Source: Rubrivivax benzoatilyticus JA2 = ATCC BAA-35 (GTDB lineage: Bacteria > Pseudomonadota > Gammaproteobacteria > Burkholderiales > Burkholderiaceae_C). Taken from it: a stretch of 48,466 nucleotides of DNA. The notes under the pieces were generated by a model. It saw only the letters and a program-made list of their open reading frames with translations. It had not been told where the DNA came from and did no database searches. How positions within the stretch are numbered: the stretch's first letter is position 1; every line of letters starts with the position of its first letter. The stretch is from contig NZ_AEWG01000046.1 in NCBI RefSeq assembly GCF_000190375.1, positions 1 to 48,466 of the forward strand, written 5' to 3'. The position numbers were made by a program, and so were the translations under genes. Shown one piece after another: positions 42,070-48,466 of this stretch.

Positions 42070-43200
42070 ATGATCCTCGACGACGACCACCGCGCGGTGC
42101 AGGACGCGGTGCGCGCCTACGTGCAGGACCGCATCGCGCCGCACGCGGCCGAGTGGGACCGCGCCCACACCTTCCCGCGCGAGGCGCTGGCCGGGCTGGC
42201 CGAACTCGGCTGCTACGGCGTTGCCGTGCCCACGGAGTACGACGGCGCCGGGCTGGACTACCTTGCGCTGTCGCTGATCCTCGAGGAGATCGCCGCTGGC
42301 TGCGGCGCCACCAGCACCATCGTCAGCGTCAACAACTGCCCCGTCTGCAGCATCCTGATGGCCTGGGGCGACGAAGCGCAGAAGCAGCAATGGCTGCGCC
42401 CGCTGGCGCGCGGGGCGATGCTCGGCGCCTTCTGCCTGACCGAGCCGCAAGTCGGCTCCGAGGCCTCGGGCCTGAAGACCACGGCGCGCCGCGACGGCGA
42501 CGACTACGTCATCGACGGCGTCAAGCAGTTCATCACCAGCGGCAAGAACGGCGACGTCGCGATCGTCATCGCCGTCACCGACAAGGACGCCGGCAAGAAG
42601 GGCTTCAGCGCCTTCCTGGTGCCGACCTCGACGCCGGGTTACGTCGTCGCCCGGCTCGAGGACAAGATGGGCCAGCACGCCAGCGACACGGCGCAGATCG
42701 TCTTTGAAGGCTGCCGCGTGCCGGCGGCCCACCGCATCGGCGCCGAAGGCGAGGGCCTGAAGGTCGCGCTGTCGGGGCTGGAAGGCGGGCGCATCGGCAT
42801 CGCCTCGCAGTGTGTCGGCATGGCGCGTGCGGCGTTCGAGGCAGCCACCGCGTATGCCAAGGAGCGCGTCGCCTTCGGCAAGCCGATCTTCGAGCACCAG
42901 GCGGTGCAGTTCCGCCTCGCCGACGCGGCGACGCAGATCGAGGCCGCGCGCCAGCTGGTGCACCATGCGGCGGCACTGAAGGACGCCGGCCAGCCCTGCC
43001 TGAAGGAAGCGGCGATGGCCAAGCTCTTCGCCAGCGAGATGGCCGAGCGTGTCTGCAGCACCGCGATCCAGACCTTCGGCGGCTACGGCTACGTCAACGA
43101 CTTCCCGGTCGAGCGCCTCTACCGCGACGTGCGCGTCTGCCAGATCTACGAAGGCACGAGCGACGTGCAGCGCATCCTGATCGGCCGCGCGCTGGCCTGA
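42070..43200 (+). CDS. Acyl-CoA dehydrogenase, short/branched-chain type
   Basis: A 376-residue acyl-CoA dehydrogenase. The family signatures are complete: [21 protein letters not shown], the FAD block [14 protein letters not shown], and [17 protein letters not shown] with catalytic glutamate E361 at the C-terminus, as in short-chain enzymes. It introduces the alpha-beta double bond in beta-oxidation and passes electrons to an electron-transfer flavoprotein. ATG 42070 has a GGAG site; upstream in-frame sequence overlaps the kinase gene in another frame and is not part of it. It lies 64 nt after the kinase gene. Confidence 0.93.
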   Translation: MILDDDHRAVQDAVRAYVQDRIAPHAAEWDRAHTFPREALAGLAELGCYGVAVPTEYDGAGLDYLALSLILEEIAAGCGATSTIVSVNNCPVCSILMAWGDEAQKQQWLRPLARGAMLGAFCLTEPQVGSEASGLKTTARRDGDDYVIDGVKQFITSGKNGDVAIVIAVTDKDAGKKGFSAFLVPTSTPGYVVARLEDKMGQHASDTAQIVFEGCRVPAAHRIGAEGEGLKVALSGLEGGRIGIASQCVGMARAAFEAATAYAKERVAFGKPIFEHQAVQFRLADAATQIEAARQLVHHAAALKDAGQPCLKEAAMAKLFASEMAERVCSTAIQTFGGYGYVNDFPVERLYRDVRVCQIYEGTSDVQRILIGRALA

Positions 43201-43205
43201 AGGCT

Positions 43206-44660
43206 TCAGCGCGGCACGAGGAAGGTCGACTTCTCGCGCCGCGACAGCGCCGGCTGGCCGTCTTGCGCGGCCGCGCTCAGCACGAAGGCCACCGGCACCG
43301 ACTGCCCGGCCAGCGGCGCTGCGGTCTCGGCCGGCAGGCGCAGGCGCACGACGACCTGGGCGGCGCCGGCGGCGTCGACCGTGATCGGCGGGGCGTCGAC
43401 CACCAGCCCGGCCGGGCCTTCGGCCGTGACGGCGAGCTTCTGCGGCTGTTCGCTGCGGTTCGTCACCTGCAGCCGGTAGACGTTCTCGATCGCACCGTCG
43501 TCGACCAGGCGCGCCAGCGTGCTGCGGTCCTTCAGCACGTCGAACTGGAACGGGCTGCGCAGCGCCAGGCTGGCGGCGAAGGCCAGCGTCAGCGCCGCGA
43601 GCAGCGCGCCGTAGATCAGCACCCGCGGGCGCAGCACGCGGCGCAGCGTCTCGCGCCGGCTCCAGCCGCCGGCCACCGCGTTCTCGGTCGAGTAGCGGAT
43701 CAGGCCGCGTGCGTAGCCCAGCTTGTCCATCACGCCGTCGCAGGCGTCGATGCAGGCGGCGCAGCCGATGCATTCGTTCTGCAGGCCGTTGCGGATGTCG
43801 ATGCCGGTCGGGCAGACCTGCACGCACAGCGTGCAGTCGACGCAGGAGCCCAGGCCCAGCGCGCCGGCGTCGGCTTTCTTGGAGCGCGCGCCGCGCGGTT
43901 CGCCGCGGCCGCTGTCGTAGGCGATGACCAGCGAGTCGCGGTCGATCATCGCGCTCTGGAAACGTGCGTAGGGGCAGATGTACTTGCACATCTGCTCGCG
44001 CAGCAGGCCGGCGTTGCCGTAGGTGAAGGCGCCGTAGAACAGCGCCCAGAAGGCGCTCCAGCCGCCGATGTCGCCCTGCAGCGCAGCCGGCACGAGCTCG
44101 CGGATCGGCGTGAACCAGCCGACGAAGCTCAGGCCGGTGACCAGGCTGAACACGGTCCACGCGGCGATCTTGCCGCTGCGGCGCGCGAGCTTGCCGGCGC
44201 TCCACGGCGCGCGGTCCAGGCGCATGCGTGCGAGGCGGTCGCCTTCGAACTGGCGCTCGATCCACATGAAGATCGAGGTGTAGACCGTCTGCGGGCAGGC
44301 GTAGCCGCACCACAGCCGGCCGGCGACCGCGGTGAAGAAGAACAGCGCCAGCGCCGACAGCACCAGCAGCGCCGCCAGGTAGATCAGGTCCTGCGGCACG
44401 AGCACCAGGTCGAAGAGGTAGAAGCGCTGCGCGTCGATGTCGAACAGCACCGCCTGGCGGCCGCCGATCTCCAGCCAGGGCAGGCCGTAGAAGAACAGCT
44501 GCGTCAGCCAGACGAAGACCCAGCGCCAGGTGGCGTAGCGGCCGCTGACGGCGCGGGCATGGATCGGCTGGCGCTTCTGGACCAGCGACACGACTTCCGG
44601 CGCCCCGGCGGCAGCGGCGACGGGGCGGATCGGGATCACGCCGGCGCGTTCGTGCTTCAC
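43206..44660 (-). CDS. ccoG: CcoG/RdxA/FixG, cytochrome oxidase assembly iron-sulfur protein
   Basis: A 484-residue membrane protein needed for assembly of cbb3-type cytochrome oxidase, where it reduces copper for the catalytic subunit. Membrane helices around WVFVWLTQLFFYGLPWLEIGGR and the CGYACPQTVYTSIFMWIER block are followed by ferredoxin-like clusters CVDCTLCVQVCPTGIDIRNG and CIGCAACIDACD, and a C-terminal periplasmic Ig-like domain. I chose the GTG at 44660, which overlaps the stop of a small ferredoxin-like ORF (GTGA); the frame stays open to 44711. The oxidase genes are not in the window. It converges with the acyl-CoA dehydrogenase gene at 5 nt. Confidence 0.93.
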   Translation of the reverse strand: MKHERAGVIPIRPVAAAAGAPEVVSLVQKRQPIHARAVSGRYATWRWVFVWLTQLFFYGLPWLEIGGRQAVLFDIDAQRFYLFDLVLVPQDLIYLAALLVLSALALFFFTAVAGRLWCGYACPQTVYTSIFMWIERQFEGDRLARMRLDRAPWSAGKLARRSGKIAAWTVFSLVTGLSFVGWFTPIRELVPAALQGDIGGWSAFWALFYGAFTYGNAGLLREQMCKYICPYARFQSAMIDRDSLVIAYDSGRGEPRGARSKKADAGALGLGSCVDCTLCVQVCPTGIDIRNGLQNECIGCAACIDACDGVMDKLGYARGLIRYSTENAVAGGWSRRETLRRVLRPRVLIYGALLAALTLAFAASLALRSPFQFDVLKDRSTLARLVDDGAIENVYRLQVTNRSEQPQKLAVTAEGPAGLVVDAPPITVDAAGAAQVVVRLRLPAETAAPLAGQSVPVAFVLSAAAQDGQPALSRREKSTFLVPR

Positions 44661-44740
44661 CGCGGCCCCGGCTTCCGGCCGACGCCGACGCAGTCCGTTG
44701 GCCGGCCGCACAGGCAGGCTTCGGTGACGACCCAGGTCAT
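44657..44740 (-). pseudogene. Truncated ferredoxin remnant (27 codons) upstream of ccoG
   Basis: A 27-codon ORF begins MTWVVTEACLCGRPTDCVGV, which closely follows the start of 7Fe/FdxA-type ferredoxins ([21 protein letters not shown]). The first cluster spacing is broken and the sequence stops after GRKPGPR, so the second cluster is missing. It overlaps the ccoG GTG by GTGA and lies 7 nt after the DUF2249 gene. It is probably a decayed ferredoxin gene kept as a coupling leader, or a short metal-binding peptide. No continuation in other frames was found. Confidence 0.55.
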
Positions 44741-44747
44741 CGCCGGC

Positions 44748-45035
44748 TCAGCCGCAGCAGCGGCCGCCCGAGCAGCACGAGCCGGCGGCTTCGGCCGGCA
44801 CGGCCTTGCGGATCTCGAGCTGCCAGGCCGCGGGGCCGTCTTCCAGGTAGGCGACGCTGAACAGGCCCGGCCAGCGCTCGTGCAGCTGGCGCTGCAGCGG
44901 CACCGGGTCGTGGTCGTTGACCAGCAGCAGGCCGTCGCCGGCGGCCAGCTCGGCCAGGCGGCCGAAGACGAGGGCGTGGCGTTCGGCCGGCGCGACACCG
45001 CGCAGGTCCAGGACGGAGGGGCTGGGGAAGCTCAT
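44748..45035 (-). CDS. DUF2249 domain protein with cysteine-rich tail
   Basis: A 95-residue protein with a DUF2249 domain (SVLDLRGVAPAERHALVFGRL, VNDHDPVPLQRQL, WQLEIRK), a TusA-like fold. It ends in a cysteine-rich tail, SCCSGGRCCG, that could bind metal or act in thiol chemistry. DUF2249 proteins are often encoded with nitric-oxide, hemerythrin or low-oxygen genes; the function is not known. The ATG at 45035 aligns with homologues; upstream in-frame starts (45065, 45077) lack good ribosome-binding sites too. It heads a short unit with the ferredoxin remnant and ccoG, under a possible FNR/Dnr site. Confidence 0.78.
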   Translation of the reverse strand: MSFPSPSVLDLRGVAPAERHALVFGRLAELAAGDGLLLVNDHDPVPLQRQLHERWPGLFSVAYLEDGPAAWQLEIRKAVPAEAAGSCCSGGRCCG

Positions 45036-45066
45036 GGTCGGGCGTAAGGTGTATGACGCGAGCATG

Positions 45067-45080
45067 TTAACGCGCATCAA
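45067..45080. promoter_or_regulatory. FNR/Dnr-like site TTAAC-GCGC-ATCAA upstream of the DUF2249-ccoG unit
   Basis: The 14-mer has one perfect FNR half-site (ATCAA) and one half typical of the Dnr/Nnr subgroup (TTAAC) at the correct 4-nt spacing. Its centre is 38 bp from the DUF2249 ATG, so the start point or start codon may need adjustment. Low-oxygen or nitric-oxide control fits a ccoG unit. Inferred. Confidence 0.4.
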
Positions 45081-45136
45081 GCGTCAAAGCAATTTGGCAA
45101 ATGCACCTTTACGTCGCCGGCGCTCGACGGCCGGCT

Positions 45137-47551
45137 TCAGCCCCGTGGTGCCGTGCCCCAGCGCTGCATCGCCTCGAGTAGCGCGGCACGCGACACCGGC
45201 TTGGCGAGGTGGGCGTCGCAGCCGGCCTCGCGGCTGTCGCGCACGTCCTCGTCGTAGGCGTTGGCCGTCAGCGCGACGATCGGCGTGCGCACCAGCCCGC
45301 GCTCGGCTTCGCGGCGGCGCCATTCACGCGTCGCCGCCAGGCCGTCCAGGCCGGGCATCTGCATGTCCATGAAGACGAGGTCGTAGCGCCCGGACTCCAG
45401 GCGCTGCAGCGCCTGCTGGCCGTCGGCGGCGACGTCGAGCCGGCCGACGTGGCCGGAGAGCATCGCGCTGACGATGTAGACGTTGAGCTCGTTGTCCTCG
45501 GCCAGCAGCACGCCGTCCAGCCAGGCCTCCGGCGGCGGCAGCACCGGCGTCGCCGCACCGGGCCCCGGGGGAGTGTGCGCCGCAGACGCGGGGGTGTGCG
45601 CGGCCAGCGGCAGCTCCAGCGTGAAGGTCGAGCCGACGCCCGGCCGGCTCTCGAGCCGCAGGTCGCCGCCCATCTGCTGGGCCGTCGCCCGCGTGATCGC
45701 CAGCCCGAGGCCGGTGCCGCCGTAGTCGCGCGTGATGCGGTCGTCGGCCTGCACGAAAGGCTCGAAGACCAGTGCCTGCTGCGCCGGCGCGATGCCGATG
45801 CCGGTGTCGCGCACCGTGAAGCGCACGCCGCCGGCGGCCGAGCGTGCCGCCTGCAGCGACACCTCGCCGCGTGCCGTGAACTTGATCGCGTTGCCGAGCA
45901 GGTTGGTCAGCGCCTGTTCGACGCGGCGCCGGTCGCCGCTCACCCAGGCCGGCAGGTCCTCGTCGACGTCGAGCACGAAACGCAAGCCCTTCGCCGCGGC
46001 ACGGGGCTGAAGCAGCGCCGCGACCGAGTCCAGCGACGCACGCAGCACGAACGGCTCGACCACCAGCTCCAGCCGGCCGGCCTCGATCTTGCCGAGGTCC
46101 AGCAGGTCGTCGATCAGCGCGGCCAGCGTCTGCCCGGCATGGCGGAACACGTCGACGTGGCGGCGCTGCTCGTCCGACAGCGGTGTCGCCGTCATCAGGT
46201 CGGCGACACCGAGCACGGCGTTCAGCGGTGTGCGGATCTCGTGGCTGACGGTCGCCAGGAAGGCCGACTTGGTGGCGCTGGAGCGTGCCGCGATCTCGCG
46301 CTCCAGCGCCAGCCGGCGCTCGCACTCGGCCTGCTCGCGGCGCTGCAGCACGAGCAGCGCCGCCAGCGCCGCGACCAGGGCCGCCAGTGGTGCCGCCAGC
46401 GGCAGGCTGATCGCCGCCAGCGCCATGGCCGCGCTGCCGGCCCCCAGCAGGCCCAGCGCGGCGAGCGCCGAGCCGGCGAGCAGCACGCCGGTGCCGGCGG
46501 CCGTCAGCGCGGCGCCGAGTGCCGGCAGCAGCGCCAGCAGCAGCGTCGCCGCCTGCAGCGGCACGCCGGCCGTGCGCACCAGCGGGCCGTCGCGCAGCGC
46601 GGCGAAGGTCTGCGCCGCGATCTCGGTCGCGTCGGCCTGGCCGGCCACCGTCATCGTGCGCCCGGCCAGCAGCGCGCTGCTGCCGACGAAGACGACGCGG
46701 CCGCGCACCGCATCGGCCAGCGCACGCCCCGGGTCGCCGTCGACGACATCGGTGGCGGCGAGCGTCCACGCGTCGCGGTACGAGATGCGTTCGACCCGGC
46801 CCTGGGGGCCGAACAGCGGCTGCACCCGCCCCCGTTCGTCGACCGGCCAGCGCGCGTCGACATGGCCGCCGGCGGCCAGCAGCGCGGCCAGCGCGATCGA
46901 CGGCTGCCGCTGGCTGCCCGCGGCGTGCCACAGCGGCACGTGGCGCAGCACGCCGTCGTCGTCCAGCGGTGTCGTCACCACGCCCAGCCGCAGTGCCGCC
47001 GGGTTGTCGGGCCGCACGCTGGCCGCCGGCAGCAGCAGCTCGCGCCAGTGCTGCGCGGCCGGCTCGCCGTCGGCGGCACGTGCGCCGGCCAGCGCGTCGA
47101 CGCCGGCCGCAGCCAGCACCACCGGCGCGCCGGGGCGGCCGACGACCTCGGCCAGCTTGCGGTCGTCGAGCGTGCGGCCGTCGGCGCTGCGGCCGGCCGC
47201 CGTCGGCCCGGCCACCGGGCGCCCGTCGACGGTGTCACGGCGCTCGGCCAGCAGCAGCTGCAGCACGACGGCCCGGGCGCCGTGGCGGCGCAGGCCGTCG
47301 ATCAGCAGCGCGTGGGTGTCGCGCGTGTAGGGCCAGGCGCCGGTGCCGCGCAGGGCCTCGATCGAACGGTCGTCGGCATCGACGATCAGCACCCCGGCGG
47401 GCGCCCGGGTTGGCGCTGCGGTGCGCTGCGCCCAGTCCTGCAGCGGCTGCGACCACCAGGACTGCAGCGGCGAGACGCCGACTACGACGGCGGCGACCAG
47501 GCCTGCCGCGGGAACGATCCAGCGTCGCCGGCCGGGGCTCAGAGCAGCCAC
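45137..47551 (-). CDS. CHASE2-domain hybrid sensor histidine kinase with receiver domain
   Basis: An 804-residue membrane-bound hybrid kinase. Order: one membrane helix (residues 10-28), a periplasmic CHASE2 sensor (about 35-320; blocks VLIVDADDRSIEALRGTGAWPYTRDTHALLID and VFVGSSALLAGR), three membrane helices (about 330-410), a HisKA domain with H437 in SHEIRTPLNAV, a HATPase domain (NLLGNAIKF, DTGIGI, GGTGLGLAI), and a C-terminal receiver with phosphoacceptor D729 in MDMQMPG. The GTG at 47551 overlaps the end of the FecR-like gene by 13 nt, so the two are likely coupled. Signal and target are unknown; CHASE2 kinases often travel with FecR/LysM-type proteins. Confidence 0.87.
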   Translation of the reverse strand: MAALSPGRRRWIVPAAGLVAAVVVGVSPLQSWWSQPLQDWAQRTAAPTRAPAGVLIVDADDRSIEALRGTGAWPYTRDTHALLIDGLRRHGARAVVLQLLLAERRDTVDGRPVAGPTAAGRSADGRTLDDRKLAEVVGRPGAPVVLAAAGVDALAGARAADGEPAAQHWRELLLPAASVRPDNPAALRLGVVTTPLDDDGVLRHVPLWHAAGSQRQPSIALAALLAAGGHVDARWPVDERGRVQPLFGPQGRVERISYRDAWTLAATDVVDGDPGRALADAVRGRVVFVGSSALLAGRTMTVAGQADATEIAAQTFAALRDGPLVRTAGVPLQAATLLLALLPALGAALTAAGTGVLLAGSALAALGLLGAGSAAMALAAISLPLAAPLAALVAALAALLVLQRREQAECERRLALEREIAARSSATKSAFLATVSHEIRTPLNAVLGVADLMTATPLSDEQRRHVDVFRHAGQTLAALIDDLLDLGKIEAGRLELVVEPFVLRASLDSVAALLQPRAAAKGLRFVLDVDEDLPAWVSGDRRRVEQALTNLLGNAIKFTARGEVSLQAARSAAGGVRFTVRDTGIGIAPAQQALVFEPFVQADDRITRDYGGTGLGLAITRATAQQMGGDLRLESRPGVGSTFTLELPLAAHTPASAAHTPPGPGAATPVLPPPEAWLDGVLLAEDNELNVYIVSAMLSGHVGRLDVAADGQQALQRLESGRYDLVFMDMQMPGLDGLAATREWRRREAERGLVRTPIVALTANAYDEDVRDSREAGCDAHLAKPVSRAALLEAMQRWGTAPRG

Positions 47552-48466
47552 AGCAGCGCCGGCAACAGCCACCACCAGTGCCAGGCGGCCGGCACCTCGA
47601 ACTGCTGCGCCGTGCCCCAGGCGCCGGGGCGGCCGTCGCTGCCGACACCACGCACACGCACGTGGTAGAGGCCCGCGCCCGGCGGCTCGAAACTCCAGGC
47701 GGCGCGGTCCGAGCTGCCTTCGAGCACCAGGGCGGCGAAGCCGGCGTCGCGCGCGACCTGGATCTCGTAGTGCACCCCGGGCCGCGGCGACGCCGGCCAG
47801 GCCAGCGTCACGCGGTCGTGCCGGGCCTCGGCCTGCGGCGGCACGGCCGGTGGCGCGGGAGGCGGCTCGACGACCTCCAGCGCCAGCGCTTCGCCCCAGG
47901 GCCCGGCGTCGCCGCCCGGGCGCACGCTGCGCAGGCGCCAGAAATAGCGGCCCGGCGCCAGATCGACGCTCGTCGCCGTGTCCACCAGCTCGCGCTCGAC
48001 CTGCGGCGACTCGAACGAGGCCACGGTGTCGACCTGCAGGCGGTACTGCGCGGCCTGAGGGTGGCGTGTCCAGGCGAAGGCCACGCGGCCGGCGTCGACG
48101 CGGGCGGCGGGCGCAGGCGCCATCGGCATCGGCGGCTCGGGGCGCGCCTTCAGCTCGAAGCCGGCGCGTGCGTCCAGGCCTTCGAGCCCGTCGGCGCCGA
48201 TGGCGCGCACACGCAGCTCGTAGCGGCCGTCGGGCAGGTCGTCGGGCCACTCGGCGGCGGCCTCGTCGAAACGGCCGTCCAGCCGCAGCCGGCTGTCGGC
48301 GTCGGCGTCCAGCACCTGGGCTCGGTACGCGGTGGCGCCGGCCAGCGGCGGCCAGGCGAACGCCAGCGGCAGCCGCGTCACCGGGCCGGCCGGCAGCGCC
48401 AGCACCGGCGCCGTGGGCAGCGGCCGGGCGCGCTGCACGCCGTCGGCGGTGGCGACGAGGCCCCGG
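47539..48466 (-). CDS. FecR/fibronectin-like repeat protein, C-terminal part (runs off the window)
   Basis: The last 308 codons of a longer exported protein; its 5' end lies beyond the window. It begins in what looks like the end of a FecR-type domain (GLVATADGVQRARPLP), then has three fibronectin-III-like repeats (recurring FAWPPLAGATAYRAQV, FAWTRHPQAAQYRLQV and LAWPASPRPGVHYEIQV motifs) with proline-rich spacers, and ends in one membrane helix (WHWWWLLPALLWLL). The stop lies inside the start of the CHASE2 kinase gene. It probably sits at the membrane and works with the kinase. Family name is from repeat style and context. Confidence 0.75.
   Translation of the reverse strand, partial: RGLVATADGVQRARPLPTAPVLALPAGPVTRLPLAFAWPPLAGATAYRAQVLDADADSRLRLDGRFDEAAAEWPDDLPDGRYELRVRAIGADGLEGLDARAGFELKARPEPPMPMAPAPAARVDAGRVAFAWTRHPQAAQYRLQVDTVASFESPQVERELVDTATSVDLAPGRYFWRLRSVRPGGDAGPWGEALALEVVEPPPAPPAVPPQAEARHDRVTLAWPASPRPGVHYEIQVARDAGFAALVLEGSSDRAAWSFEPPGAGLYHVRVRGVGSDGRPGAWGTAQQFEVPAAWHWWWLLPALLWLL

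Overview
The window is a very GC-rich, densely packed bacterial chromosome segment. Many genes are joined by 1-4 nt overlaps of the ATGA or GTGA type. The gene content (kdp, Rnf with a 2-oxoacid:ferredoxin oxidoreductase, ccoG, ars, metNIQ, YcbB/YcbK-like pair, CHASE2 kinase) and codon style suggest a betaproteobacterium of the order Burkholderiales, possibly of the Rubrivivax/Leptothrix kind. That taxonomic call is inference: the window holds no rRNA, tRNA or other marker. No transposon, integrase, CRISPR array, tRNA or rRNA was recognised.

Layout. 1-5792 (minus): a Kdp potassium-ATPase operon, orf33-kdpF-kdpA-kdpB-kdpC-orf42-kdpD, with two tiny membrane ORFs, an SD-masking hairpin and an array of 11-bp direct repeats upstream. 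5880-8308: panE-like reductase, then a divergent qorB-like/hxlR pair. 8310-11723: arsenic resistance (arsR-arsC-arsC-acr3, divergent from arsM). 11733-13388 (minus): LysE exporter, ribbon-helix-helix protein, DJ-1/PfpI protein. 13577-17843 (plus): metN-metI-metQ, then an acireductone-dioxygenase-like protein and a PaaK-like acyl-CoA ligase. 17900-21691 (plus): SUV3-like helicase and an NhaD antiporter with a structured leader. 21692-22136: the only long non-coding stretch. 22137-34735 (plus): the Rnf operon. 34787-36906 (minus): YcbK-like peptidase and L,D-transpeptidase. 37014-43200 (plus): thiolase, alpha-methylacyl-CoA racemase, two acyl-CoA dehydrogenases, and a HipA-like kinase between them. 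43206-48466 (minus): ccoG, a ferredoxin remnant, a DUF2249 protein, a CHASE2 hybrid kinase and a partial FecR/fibronectin-like protein.

The centrepiece is the Rnf locus: rnfB, a 1676-residue pyruvate/2-oxoacid:ferredoxin oxidoreductase carrying its own C-terminal ferredoxin domain, then rnfC-D-G-E-A, a 68-residue membrane protein with a four-cysteine cluster resembling the Na+-NQR maturation factor NqrM, an FAD/NAD(P)-binding reductase, and apbE (the flavin transferase for RnfD and RnfG). A strong intrinsic terminator closes it. Read as a unit, it couples oxoacid oxidation (or reductive oxoacid synthesis) to a ferredoxin-linked membrane ion pump and carries its own cofactor-insertion genes. 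Its C-D-G-E-A gene order is the one known from acetogens and other anaerobes, not the A-B-C-D-G-E order common in proteobacteria.
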